Shown here: positions 51,486 to 59,559 of the stretch, piece by piece
Layout of the letters: every line of letters begins with the position of its first letter
How positions within the stretch are numbered: the first letter of the stretch is position 1
From: UBA12567 sp964598425
GTDB taxonomy: Bacteria; Planctomycetota; Phycisphaerae; Phycisphaerales; SM1A02
Direction: 5' to 3'
Assembly: GCA_964598425.1 (NCBI GenBank)
Contig: CAZRBV010000002.1
Span: 1-64,000 of the forward strand
Length of the DNA: 64,000 bases
Made by a program: the position numbers and the translations under genes
The notes under the pieces: model-generated
The model's database searches: none
Seen by the model: the letters and a program-made list of their open reading frames with translations, nothing else
Told to the model about the DNA's origin: nothing

Positions 51486-51853
51486 TACCGCTTGAGTGCC
51501 TTGCGAAGTTGCTTGTCATTGGTGCAGATCGAGAAGACTTTCTCGAGCTTGACCATTCGAAGCAGCTGGTCCATTTCAGTCGCCACATTGGACAGGACGA
51601 CTTTCATCTTCCGCCCTGCAGCGCGGCTTCGCGCATCAACGAGCATTCCGATTCCCATGCTGCTCATGAAGGTGACCTGCTGCATGTCGATGACCAGCCA
51701 CTGAAATCCATCGGCATCATCCAATGCGTCGCCAAGCGCCACCGAGATAATCTCCGACTCCCGCTGACTCACGGTCGGCGCGTGAATTGACGCGACGAGT
51801 GCGTCGTTATCCGCCGCAAATCGAACAAACAGATTGTTGTCAGTTGTGCCGAT
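51485..51853 (-). CDS. STAS-domain protein (anti-anti-sigma type) with apparent ATC start
   Basis: 122 aa if started at ATC 51853. Starting at the first conventional codon (GTG 51772) gives 95 aa and removes the N-terminal strands of the STAS fold. Upstream of that GTG the frame stays open and coding-like (NNLFVRFAADNDALVASIHA), with no ATG/GTG/TTG, but with GGGAGG 8 bases before an ATC. The core matches STAS: WLVIDMQQVTFMSSMGIGML with Ser at the usual phospho-acceptor position. Between the kinase (29-bp gap) and DUF4190 genes, it may be phosphorylated by the kinase in a partner-switch. Confidence 0.7.
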   Translation of the reverse strand: MGTTDNNLFVRFAADNDALVASIHAPTVSQRESEIISVALGDALDDADGFQWLVIDMQQVTFMSSMGIGMLVDARSRAAGRKMKVVLSNVATEMDQLLRMVKLEKVFSICTNDKQLRKALKR

Positions 51854-51882
51854 GCGACCGCCCTCCCAATGGGCAATCCACT

Positions 51883-53760
51883 CTACACACCCTCGGAGAA
51901 AGATGCCAACACAGCTTCCAGATCGCGCAGCATCTCGGACGCATTCTGGTATCGATCAGAGGGCCTTTTTGCCATCGAGGTGGCGATGACGGACGCGATA
52001 TCTTCCGGTAGATCGGGCGTGAGTTCCCGTGGATCCGGTGCTGGCACTTCGCGGTGGCACTGAAGCACGTCCTGCACATTCGCGGATCCGTGATAGGGAG
52101 GTCTCCCCGTCATGAGATGAAATGAGGTGGCGCCGAGCGCGTAAATGTCGCTGCGGTGATCAACAAGCCCCCCATCACACTGCTCGGGGCTCATGTAGTG
52201 CGGTGTGCCAATCACCCGGTCCTTTCCAACGATGTCGGCCGTGTTTGGCGCGAGCACCAAGCCAAAGTCACTGAGTTTGGCAGTGCCGTGTTCATCGAGC
52301 AGGATGTTGTCGGGCTTGATATCGCGATGGATCATTCCTCGCCGGTGGGCCGCATCAAGCCCGCGGCATGCATCTCTGAGAATCCGCGTGGCGACTTTGA
52401 AATCAACTCCGGCACCCCCCCGAATAAGCTTGCACGTCGTTCCTCCGGTGCACTTTTCCATGACGAGATAGAGGGCACCATTGCGCTCGCCTACGTCATG
52501 GATCGCCACTGTGTTGGGGTGGCTGAGCTGCGCCATTGTTCTCGCTTCCTGCATGAACTGGCGGCGGAGCATGGGGATTCGCGCTGAGTCAGGCCCGAGT
52601 ACTTTGATGGCGACGCTCCGGTCGAGAAGTTCATCCTCACCCTCGAGCACGAACCCCTGACTTCCGGTTCCCAGGACTGCTGTGACGCGGTACCGGCCGA
52701 TTTCGGCTCCGATGAATTCCTCTGGGTCAACTTCATGATCACTTGGAAGAACGCTCGTGCTGATCCCCCCGGAACTGGGGAGCACCGTCGGCAGGAATGT
52801 GGCAGTCCCTGGTTGGGCAACAATCGTTGCCGCCAGATTGAGTTGCTGGTCCACCTCAAAGAAGGCCTCGGCAAGCGTGAGGGCGCATCGAGGCGCAAGT
52901 TGAAGTGCCTTCACTTCTTCAGCAGCGGAAAACGGGCCGTGTCGATGATTGAGTACCTGGGCAACGCCGATGGTCGAGCCGTCATCACTGCGGAGTGGAA
53001 TCGAGAGCACCGAACGCGTCGTGAATCCCGTTTTCTCGTCGAATGATGGGTTGAAGCGTTGGTCCTGATAGGCGTCGGGGACGTTGATGAGGTGCCCCAG
53101 CCTGAGGCATGCACCTGCGAGACCGTCATCTGCGGGCATGCGGATGAGCGGTGTACCGTCCTGAGGTTGGTCGCCGTGGGCGACCACGGTGAGCAACTCA
53201 CGCGCTGGGTCATCGAGGCGGTAGACCGATGCTCGCTCGGCATCAAGCCCGTCTCGCAGCGCGTCGCAGATTGCTCGAAGCTTGGCCGCGCCGCCGCTGG
53301 CCTCACGAAGCGTTCGATCAAGCCGAGGAAGGTCAAGGACGCCGGGCCCGGCGGAGTCGAGGAGTCCGGACGACTGCAACTCCAGTATCGCCGCTGTTCG
53401 GGCAACAGCCATGGCCGGGCTGATCGGCTTGGTGAGGTAATCGTCGGCGCCGCGCTCAAGTGCTCGAAGGATGCGATCGGGCTGCTCGCGGTCAGACGTG
53501 ATGATCGTTGCGATGCGGCGGTCGGCGGCGTGTCTGTTCCGAATGTGGCGAAGGACATCAAATCCTGAGCCGTCGGGCGTTTCTGCCTCGCTGATGACCA
53601 GGTCAAAGTGGGTCTGCTCGATCAGCGCGGTCGCTTCACGCCCGGTGCGGCACGAGGTGACCCCAAGCCCTCTTCGGCCCAAATGCATCTCAAGCATCCG
53701 CCTGACCGCAGCGTTGGGCTCAACCACCAGAATGCTGTAAGTCTGACTCACAGGGCGCAT
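51883..53760 (-). CDS. Receiver-GAF-Ser/Thr protein kinase fusion
   Basis: 625 aa from ATG 53760. Residues 8-125: receiver-like domain (YSILVVEPNAAVRRML; KP pair in DDYLTKPIS), but the acceptor position in DLVISEAETP is Glu58 rather than Asp. Residues about 155-305: GAF domain (SVYRLDDPARELLTVVAHGD, GLAGACLRLGHLINVPDAYQ). Residues 357-617: complete Hanks-type kinase, with GTGSQGFV, Lys386 in VAIKV, HRDIKPDN (478-485), DFG (498-500) and GTPHYMSPEQ. No membrane segment; cytoplasmic. It probably integrates a small-molecule signal through GAF to drive phosphorylation; the coupled STAS protein is the obvious substrate candidate. Confidence 0.88.
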   Translation of the reverse strand: MRPVSQTYSILVVEPNAAVRRMLEMHLGRRGLGVTSCRTGREATALIEQTHFDLVISEAETPDGSGFDVLRHIRNRHAADRRIATIITSDREQPDRILRALERGADDYLTKPISPAMAVARTAAILELQSSGLLDSAGPGVLDLPRLDRTLREASGGAAKLRAICDALRDGLDAERASVYRLDDPARELLTVVAHGDQPQDGTPLIRMPADDGLAGACLRLGHLINVPDAYQDQRFNPSFDEKTGFTTRSVLSIPLRSDDGSTIGVAQVLNHRHGPFSAAEEVKALQLAPRCALTLAEAFFEVDQQLNLAATIVAQPGTATFLPTVLPSSGGISTSVLPSDHEVDPEEFIGAEIGRYRVTAVLGTGSQGFVLEGEDELLDRSVAIKVLGPDSARIPMLRRQFMQEARTMAQLSHPNTVAIHDVGERNGALYLVMEKCTGGTTCKLIRGGAGVDFKVATRILRDACRGLDAAHRRGMIHRDIKPDNILLDEHGTAKLSDFGLVLAPNTADIVGKDRVIGTPHYMSPEQCDGGLVDHRSDIYALGATSFHLMTGRPPYHGSANVQDVLQCHREVPAPDPRELTPDLPEDIASVIATSMAKRPSDRYQNASEMLRDLEAVLASFSEGV

Positions 53761-53772
53761 GGTACGTACCAT
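53759..53772. promoter_or_regulatory. 14-bp perfect palindrome between the kinase and oxidoreductase genes
   Basis: ATGGTACGTACCAT is its own reverse complement and covers the kinase start codon, 6 bp before the oxidoreductase ATG at 53779. It could be an operator shared by the divergent genes, or chance. No matching site was noticed elsewhere. Confidence 0.25.
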
Positions 53773-53778
53773 CGCGGC

Positions 53779-55977
53779 ATGGGAGTGATTCGGCATGGCG
53801 GCGGGTGGCGATCGATCGCCTATACCCTGCGAGCGGCCCGCCGCAGCGGCGGTCTGATTCGCATGTGGCGGGCACTGCGCTCTCGCAATGCCTGCAAGAC
53901 GTGTGCGTTAGGCATGGGAGGGCAACGCGGGGGGATGGTGAACGAAACAGGGGGATTCCCCGAGGTCTGCAAGAAGTCGGTGCAGGCCATGGCGGCTGAT
54001 CTTCAGGGGGCGATTCCGGCTGACGTGCTGGACCGCACGTCATTCTCGACGCTTGAGCGGATGACGCCGCGAGAGCTTGAACACAGTGGCCGGCTGACCG
54101 AACCATTGATCGCCACATCGCTCGATTCGACGTTTCGCCGAGTCAGTTGGGATGAGGCGCTTTCCAGAGCAGGCGCGGCGATGCATCGCACTGACCCTGG
54201 CCGCTCGTTCTACTACTTCAGTGGGCGGTCCTCCAATGAGGCTGGATTCCTGCTGCAGCTTGCCGCGCGACTTCGTGGCACAAACAACGTGAACAACTGC
54301 TCCTACTACTGCCATCAAGCATCGGGAGTCGGGCTGGCGAGCGTGACCGGTTCTGGCACGGCCACAGTTGTTCTGGCCGATCTCGATCGAGCCGACCTCG
54401 TGGTTCTCATCGGAGCGAATCCAGCGAGCAACCACCCGAGGTTCATGCGAAGCCTGGTCAATGTTCGACGTCGCGGCGGCAAGGTGATCGTTATCAACCC
54501 GGTTCGCGAACCGGGGTTGATGAGATTCAAGATCCCGAGCGATGTGCGAAGCATGCTGCGGGCGTCACAGATTGCGGATTTGTATGTTCAGTCGGCAGTT
54601 GGTGGTGACGCCATGTTGATGGCGGGGGTCATGAAGCGTCACGCAGAACGCGGCGAACTCGAACGATCTTTTCTTGAAGCGCACACAGAAGGATGGGATT
54701 CCTGGGAGGACCGACTTCGCACTTTGGAGTGGGATCAGATTGCGGCGTCGAGTGGTGTGAGCCGAGCCATCATTGATGCAGTCGCAGATATGTGCGCAGC
54801 ATCACAGGCAACGATCTACGCGTGGGCCATGGGACTGACACACCATGTGGCGGGCGTCCAAAGTGTGCAGATTCTCGGAGCCCTCGCTGCGTCCCGCGGC
54901 ATGATCGGTGCGCCGGGGCGGGGCCTCCTCCCACTTCGTGGCCACTCCAACGTGCAGGGCATTGGGAGCATGGGCGTCGTTCCCACACTCAAAGATGCCT
55001 CCTTTGCGGCCATGCAGTCCCGTTGGGGCGATGTCTTTCCGGTGAGTCCCGGCCTCGACACGATGGCATGCATGGAGTCGGCCCACCGCGGCGAGATTGA
55101 TTTCGCCATGTGCCTTGGCGGGAATCTGTTTGGGAGCAACCCGGACGCTGGCTTCGCGGCCGAGGCGATGCAGCGAATCGGTACGGTGGTGCATCTCAGC
55201 ACGACACTCAACACGGGTCACGTGCGAGCACGTGGCCGGGAGACGATCATCCTGCCGGTTCTCGCGCGCGACGAGGAGCCTCAGTCAACAACACAAGAGA
55301 GCATGTTCAACTACGTCCGAGTCAGCGAAGGTGGGCGGCCGCGACACGAAGGGCCACGGTCCGAAACTGAGATCATCGCGGCAATTGCTGAACTTGGAAT
55401 TGGGAGCGAGTGTGCGGTGGATCTCGATGAACTGCGAACGCATGCGGGTATTCGCCGCGCCATTGCTGCTGTTGTGCCGGGCTATGCGCCGATCGAAAAG
55501 GTTGACGAGCAGGGCGTTGACGAACAGGGCGAAGAGTTCCAAATCGACGGAAGAACATTTCACTCGCCCAGCTTCGCGACGCCGACTGGGCGCCTGCGCA
55601 TTCACAATGTGGACATTCCGAAGCCAGCAATGCTTGAGGATCGGCAAGTGCGAGTCGTCACGGTCCGAAGTGAAGGGCAGTTCAACACGGTCGTGTACGA
55701 GGACGAAGATGTGTATCGCGGAGGGGCGCCCCGCCACGCCATTTTGCTCAATCGTGATGACATGCGCCTCTGGGAGATTGCGGAGGAGGACCAGATTGAA
55801 GTCACGACAACGGCCGGTGCGATGGTGGCTGTGGCGAGGGCATTCGATATTGCTCGCGGTGCCGCGGCGATGTACTTCCCCGAGTGCAATGTGCTGGTGC
55901 CTCGCACAGTCGATCCGGCAAGCAAGACTCCAGCGTTCAAAGGCTTTGTTGCAACACTTGGGGTTGCTGCAACATAG
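53779..55977 (+). CDS. FdhF/YdeP-family molybdopterin oxidoreductase
   Basis: 732 aa. N-terminal Cys in ACKTCALGMGG and PEVCKKS (CxxC plus one distant Cys, as in the YdeP subgroup rather than classic formate dehydrogenases). Molybdopterin-binding parts: YYFSGRSSNEAGFLLQLAA, NNCSYYCHQASGVGLA, VVLIGANPASNHPRFMRSL, GRGLLPLRGHSNVQG; the C-terminal domain contains NTVVYEDEDVYRGGAPRHAI and LLNRDDM. No signal peptide; cytoplasmic. Substrate unknown; YdeP in E. coli is linked to acid tolerance. ATG at 53779 avoids overlap with the divergent kinase. mobA lies 1.2 kb downstream. Confidence 0.88.
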   Translation: MGVIRHGGGWRSIAYTLRAARRSGGLIRMWRALRSRNACKTCALGMGGQRGGMVNETGGFPEVCKKSVQAMAADLQGAIPADVLDRTSFSTLERMTPRELEHSGRLTEPLIATSLDSTFRRVSWDEALSRAGAAMHRTDPGRSFYYFSGRSSNEAGFLLQLAARLRGTNNVNNCSYYCHQASGVGLASVTGSGTATVVLADLDRADLVVLIGANPASNHPRFMRSLVNVRRRGGKVIVINPVREPGLMRFKIPSDVRSMLRASQIADLYVQSAVGGDAMLMAGVMKRHAERGELERSFLEAHTEGWDSWEDRLRTLEWDQIAASSGVSRAIIDAVADMCAASQATIYAWAMGLTHHVAGVQSVQILGALAASRGMIGAPGRGLLPLRGHSNVQGIGSMGVVPTLKDASFAAMQSRWGDVFPVSPGLDTMACMESAHRGEIDFAMCLGGNLFGSNPDAGFAAEAMQRIGTVVHLSTTLNTGHVRARGRETIILPVLARDEEPQSTTQESMFNYVRVSEGGRPRHEGPRSETEIIAAIAELGIGSECAVDLDELRTHAGIRRAIAAVVPGYAPIEKVDEQGVDEQGEEFQIDGRTFHSPSFATPTGRLRIHNVDIPKPAMLEDRQVRVVTVRSEGQFNTVVYEDEDVYRGGAPRHAILLNRDDMRLWEIAEEDQIEVTTTAGAMVAVARAFDIARGAAAMYFPECNVLVPRTVDPASKTPAFKGFVATLGVAAT

Positions 55978-55983
55978 TCGCGG

Positions 55984-57093
55984 CTACCGCTTTCCAACCA
56001 GCAGGTCCGCGCGGACTTCGATACCACGAACACGGCTTCGAAGTGCTTCGCGGTTGGGTGCGTACTGCTCCGCCACCTTGAGGTCTACAAAGTCCGTCTC
56101 GACCAAATGTGCCAGACTCGTCGTGAAGTCGTGCATGCCCAGTTCCTGATTGGCCGCCAGGACCGCGCTGAGATCTTCTTCGTGCCCTTCCCGAATTCGA
56201 TCGACAACCGTTGGTGTGCTGATCAGCACTTCTGTGGCGGGCACGCGCTGTACATCGTCGCGGTCGCAAGGGAGGAGTCGCTGCGCCATGATGGCCTTAA
56301 GCCCGACTGCCAAACTGGACCTGATGAAACCATGGTCGGTGGTCGGAAAGAACTCGAGGATTCGAGCAAAGGCCTGCGTGGTGTCAGCGGTATGCAATGT
56401 GCAGAACACGAGGTGGCCGGTTTCGGCCGCTTGGATTCCAGCAAGCATTGTTTCGCGATCTCGAAGCTCGCCGATCATAAGAATGTCGGGATCCTGCCGG
56501 ACTGCCGAGCGGAGCGCCGTGGGAAAATCGGGAACGTCGATGCCGATCTCCCGCTGGCTGATATATGACTGCGCGGGCTTGAACACAAACTCCACCGGAT
56601 CTTCAATGGTGATGATGTTGCAGTGCCGGTTGTGGTTGATGTGATCGACCATGGCAGCGAGTGTTGAGGACTTTCCACTTCCGGTGACCCCACACACGAT
56701 GACGAGCCCCTCGTGCGTTGTGTCGGTGATGTTGTGGTACACGGCCGGCAGATGAAGATCTTCAAACGAAGGAATCGCAGGTTGCACACGCCTGATAGCT
56801 GCGTGGGTGGCCCCTCCCGACTGGAAGATGCTGCACCTGAACCGGTCACCTTTTCGAGTGCGGTGTGAGAAGTCGACGCCGCCGTTGTCCTCCAGCGCCG
56901 CAGCTTGCTCCGGTGGCACGATTGAGTACAGCATGGTTCGCGTTTCGGCCTCGGTCAGCGCGGGGGCCTGGACGGGCTGAAGCCTGGAGGCGATGCGATA
57001 GACCGGCGGAGACCCTGGCTTGATGTGCAGGTCGCTTGCGTCATACTCGGACATACCGAGAAGAAGACGATCCATATCGAGGTGATCGTTCAT
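55984..57093 (-). CDS. pilT: PilT-like twitching motility / secretion ATPase
   Basis: 369 aa. DLHIKPGSPPVYRIASRL near the N-terminus, Walker A GVTGSGKSSTLAAMVDHIN, Asp box IITIEDPVEFVF, Walker B-type DPDILMIGELRD, and His box GHLVFCTLHTADT. The C-terminal VLISTPTVVDRIREGHEEDL matches the PilT retraction-motor pattern. It powers type IV pilus retraction. AAGGAGGT stands just before ATG 57093; an in-frame ATG at 57132 would add 13 residues encoded by a 16-bp duplication. No other pilus gene is adjacent. Confidence 0.9.
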   Translation of the reverse strand: MNDHLDMDRLLLGMSEYDASDLHIKPGSPPVYRIASRLQPVQAPALTEAETRTMLYSIVPPEQAAALEDNGGVDFSHRTRKGDRFRCSIFQSGGATHAAIRRVQPAIPSFEDLHLPAVYHNITDTTHEGLVIVCGVTGSGKSSTLAAMVDHINHNRHCNIITIEDPVEFVFKPAQSYISQREIGIDVPDFPTALRSAVRQDPDILMIGELRDRETMLAGIQAAETGHLVFCTLHTADTTQAFARILEFFPTTDHGFIRSSLAVGLKAIMAQRLLPCDRDDVQRVPATEVLISTPTVVDRIREGHEEDLSAVLAANQELGMHDFTTSLAHLVETDFVDLKVAEQYAPNREALRSRVRGIEVRADLLVGKR

Positions 57094-57100
57094 AGCACCT

Positions 57101-57132
57101 CCTTGCCCGGAACCATCCTTGCCCGGAACCAT
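57101..57132 (-). repeat. Perfect 16-bp tandem duplication in the pilT leader
   Basis: CCTTGCCCGGAACCAT occurs twice head to tail (57101-57116 and 57117-57132) immediately upstream of the pilT ribosome-binding site. Each copy contains an in-frame or out-of-frame ATG on the minus strand, so copy-number change would alter the leader and possibly the upstream start. Confidence 0.9.
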
Positions 57133-57185
57133 CCGAGATCTGATCCAGCCTGCACTCTATCAGCAGCGCAGTCGTCTCAGCGCTC

Positions 57186-57764
57186 TCATTCGAGATGTTC
57201 AGGAAGATCGTCGGGGGTGTTGACGTTCTGTACCTGCAACGCCTCTGCTTGCTGGACGATGCGGGCCCCGGCTGCATCAAGCCACGCCGCGACGCTTCTC
57301 CGTCCGCTGTCGAGAGAGGCACGCACCGACCCAAGCAGCGCTGCGTCCACGGCCAGTGGAAGTTGCAGGCGATGGTCGGGAATGCGTGGGTCTCCAAGAC
57401 ACGCCACCGGGAATGCGGACTCAAGAAGCTTCAGGAGTGCGCCCGCCTGAAGCCAGGGCATGTCACACGGAAGAATGAGCCACCGCCCCGCCAGCTCGCT
57501 GGCGAGGACTGCTTCGATGCCGGCAAGCGGCCCCATACCAGCGTGCTCAGGCAAGTCCGGGATGTATGGCTGGGCACCACACGTGGCGGTGTCCGGACCC
57601 GACACCACCACAGTGTCGCAACACCTTTGGCCGAGTGCGATGGCGGCGTCTCCCATGGATTGCTCGCCAACAACAATGTGTTGCTTTTCGCGTCCCATTC
57701 GGCTGCTCTGGCCACCCATCAGGATGGCTGCTGCTGTCAGATGTGTTGAGCGGCAATTCGACAT
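57186..57764 (-). CDS. mobA: Molybdenum cofactor guanylyltransferase
   Basis: 192 aa. The nucleotide-binding start AAAILMGGQSSRMGREKQHI is the MobA motif (LAGGxSxRMGxxK), with VVVSGPD, PDLPEHAGMGPLAGIEAVLA and ILPCDMPWLQ. It attaches GMP to molybdopterin to give MGD, the cofactor form needed by the oxidoreductase at 53779. The C-terminal VQNVNTPDDL is also typical. ATG at 57764 has no ribosome site. 92 bp upstream of the pilT start on the same strand. Confidence 0.92.
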   Translation of the reverse strand: MSNCRSTHLTAAAILMGGQSSRMGREKQHIVVGEQSMGDAAIALGQRCCDTVVVSGPDTATCGAQPYIPDLPEHAGMGPLAGIEAVLASELAGRWLILPCDMPWLQAGALLKLLESAFPVACLGDPRIPDHRLQLPLAVDAALLGSVRASLDSGRRSVAAWLDAAGARIVQQAEALQVQNVNTPDDLPEHLE

Positions 57765-58163
57765 ACGTACAGCGTACGCCTTCGACTACGCCGCGCGGGG
57801 GCCACCGTGAGGCGGATCAAACCAACCAAAGCAGTTCAGCCGCTCGGCGAGTGCTTCCAGGCTCCGATTGGAATCGGACCGAATTCGTCGGAGGTGTTGC
57901 CTTGGAGTCTCGGTGTCCCGGGCTTGCTCTGCGGGAAATGGGAGCACGCTTCGGGGAAGGGATCCGTGATGATTGTGTTCGGGGTGATACATGGTTGGTT
58001 GTGGCAGGTGCCGCACTTCTGACAATCGACGAGATCGTCGGTTCACTTCGCGGCAGATCTGCGATCAGGCAGAAACCATCTTCAGGGCCTTGCGGCGCGG
58101 GTTCTGACCCGCAGCGTCTGCGTAACCCGACGTCCGATAGCCTCTCGCTACCATGCGGGGCTC
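57765..58163. other. 399-bp gap with one possible small ORF
   Basis: No confident gene. On the minus strand 57786-57992 could encode 68 aa (MYHPEHNHHGSLPRSVLPFP to GGPRAA) without a ribosome site, while another minus-strand frame over the same bases has a stronger G/C third-position bias and a CxxC pair (CQKCGTCHNQPC) but no start codon. This may be a decayed gene. The last 100 bases should hold the mqnE promoter. Confidence 0.4.
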
Positions 58164-59438
58164 ATGAAGACGCTCGAATCCACTCCCCTCCCTGTGACCT
58201 CTGATCCCGATCTGGCACCGGTACGCGAGAAGGTGCTTCGGGGTTCTCGGCTGTCGATCGATGATGGACTGCGCTTGTACGAAACACCCGATCTCTGGTC
58301 GGTGTGTGGACTCGCTGATCTGGTCCGACGGAGGATGCATGGTGATGTTGCGTATTACAACGTCAATCGCCATCTCAATTACACGAATGTCTGCGCGCTC
58401 TCGTGCCACTTCTGCGCGTTTGCGCGCAAACGTGGCGAAGAAGGCGCATACGAGTTTACGATTGATGACGTGCGATCAGAGGCCCGCAAAGCGGTGGAGT
58501 CAGGCGCGACTGAAATGCATGTCGTAGGAGGGCTGCACCCCTGGCATCCGTTTGACTTTTACGTCGACATGGTTCGAGCAATCCGGGAGACTGCGCCGCG
58601 AGTTCACATCAAGGCATTCACCGCAGTCGAGATCGTTCACCTCGCTCGAATCTCCAAGCGAGGCCGCGATGGGACAGACGGCATTCGGGAGGTGCTGCAG
58701 GATCTTCGCCACGCCGGGCTGGGTTCGCTCCCGGGCGGTGGCGCCGAGGTCTTTGATGATCGCATTCATGACGAAGCCTTTAAGGGCAAGATTCGCGCTG
58801 ACGCATGGATGGATGTCCATCGCATCGCGCATGAGTTGGGTCTGCACACCAATGCGACCATGTTGTACGGGCACATTGAGGGTCGAGCCGAGCGTGTGCG
58901 TCACATGGCGATTCTCCGATCGCAGCAGGACGAAACGCTGCTGAAGTGGGCTGCGTCGCAGGGGCAGGCTGTGGACGGTGCGACGGTCGTCTTGACGGGG
59001 CCGAGTGAGCTGTACCCGGGCGAGCGACTTCCGACGATGGAATCCTGCGAGACTGGGTGGTATCAGGCGTGTATTCCACTGCCATTCATACCAGATGACA
59101 GCGTCCTGGAGCACTTGCACGGGCCGACCGGTCTTGAGAATCTCCGGACCATTGCGATTGCAAGGCTCATGCTTGACAACATTCCCCATATGAAAGCGTT
59201 CTGGATCATGCAAACGCTTCCGCTCTCACAGCTCATGTTGCAGATGGGCGGCGCCGATGACATTGACGGAACTGTAGTGTGGTATGACATCACGAAAGTT
59301 GATGGCTGCGGCACGCACCAGGAGACTGGTGTCGAGGAACTGCATCGACTTCTTCTGGAAGCAGGGTTGCGACCCCAGGAGCGTGACACTTTGTATCGAC
59401 CGGTTCATCGAACCGGTGCTGGCTGGTCGATCGGGTGA
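58164..59438 (+). CDS. mqnE: Aminofutalosine synthase
   Basis: 424 aa radical SAM enzyme. The Cys motif CALSCHFCAF (CxxxCxxC) follows VNRHLNYTNVC, the MqnE/MqnC pattern; EMHVVGGLHPWHPFDFYVDM and LPGGGAEVFDDRIHDEAFKG are diagnostic. It joins 3-(1-carboxyvinyl-oxy)benzoate to SAM in the futalosine route to menaquinone. mqnA, mqnC and mqnD are not nearby. The 121-bp gap to murJ (convergent) has no obvious terminator. Confidence 0.95.
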   Translation: MKTLESTPLPVTSDPDLAPVREKVLRGSRLSIDDGLRLYETPDLWSVCGLADLVRRRMHGDVAYYNVNRHLNYTNVCALSCHFCAFARKRGEEGAYEFTIDDVRSEARKAVESGATEMHVVGGLHPWHPFDFYVDMVRAIRETAPRVHIKAFTAVEIVHLARISKRGRDGTDGIREVLQDLRHAGLGSLPGGGAEVFDDRIHDEAFKGKIRADAWMDVHRIAHELGLHTNATMLYGHIEGRAERVRHMAILRSQQDETLLKWAASQGQAVDGATVVLTGPSELYPGERLPTMESCETGWYQACIPLPFIPDDSVLEHLHGPTGLENLRTIAIARLMLDNIPHMKAFWIMQTLPLSQLMLQMGGADDIDGTVVWYDITKVDGCGTHQETGVEELHRLLLEAGLRPQERDTLYRPVHRTGAGWSIG

Positions 59439-59559
59439 CCCTCGGCTCAACCACTGCTGGATGATTCACCGCGGGGTCCATCCCACCCAATACTGCCCAC
59501 CGCACGAATGACCCGGAGCCCGGGCATCCCATGTCATGAGGTGCGGCTTTCAAGCGAGA

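Noticed and set aside
59399..59417. Inverted repeat ACCGGTT / AACCGGT at the 3' end of mqnE as terminator
   Set aside because: It lies within the last codons, has a short stem, and is not followed by a T run.
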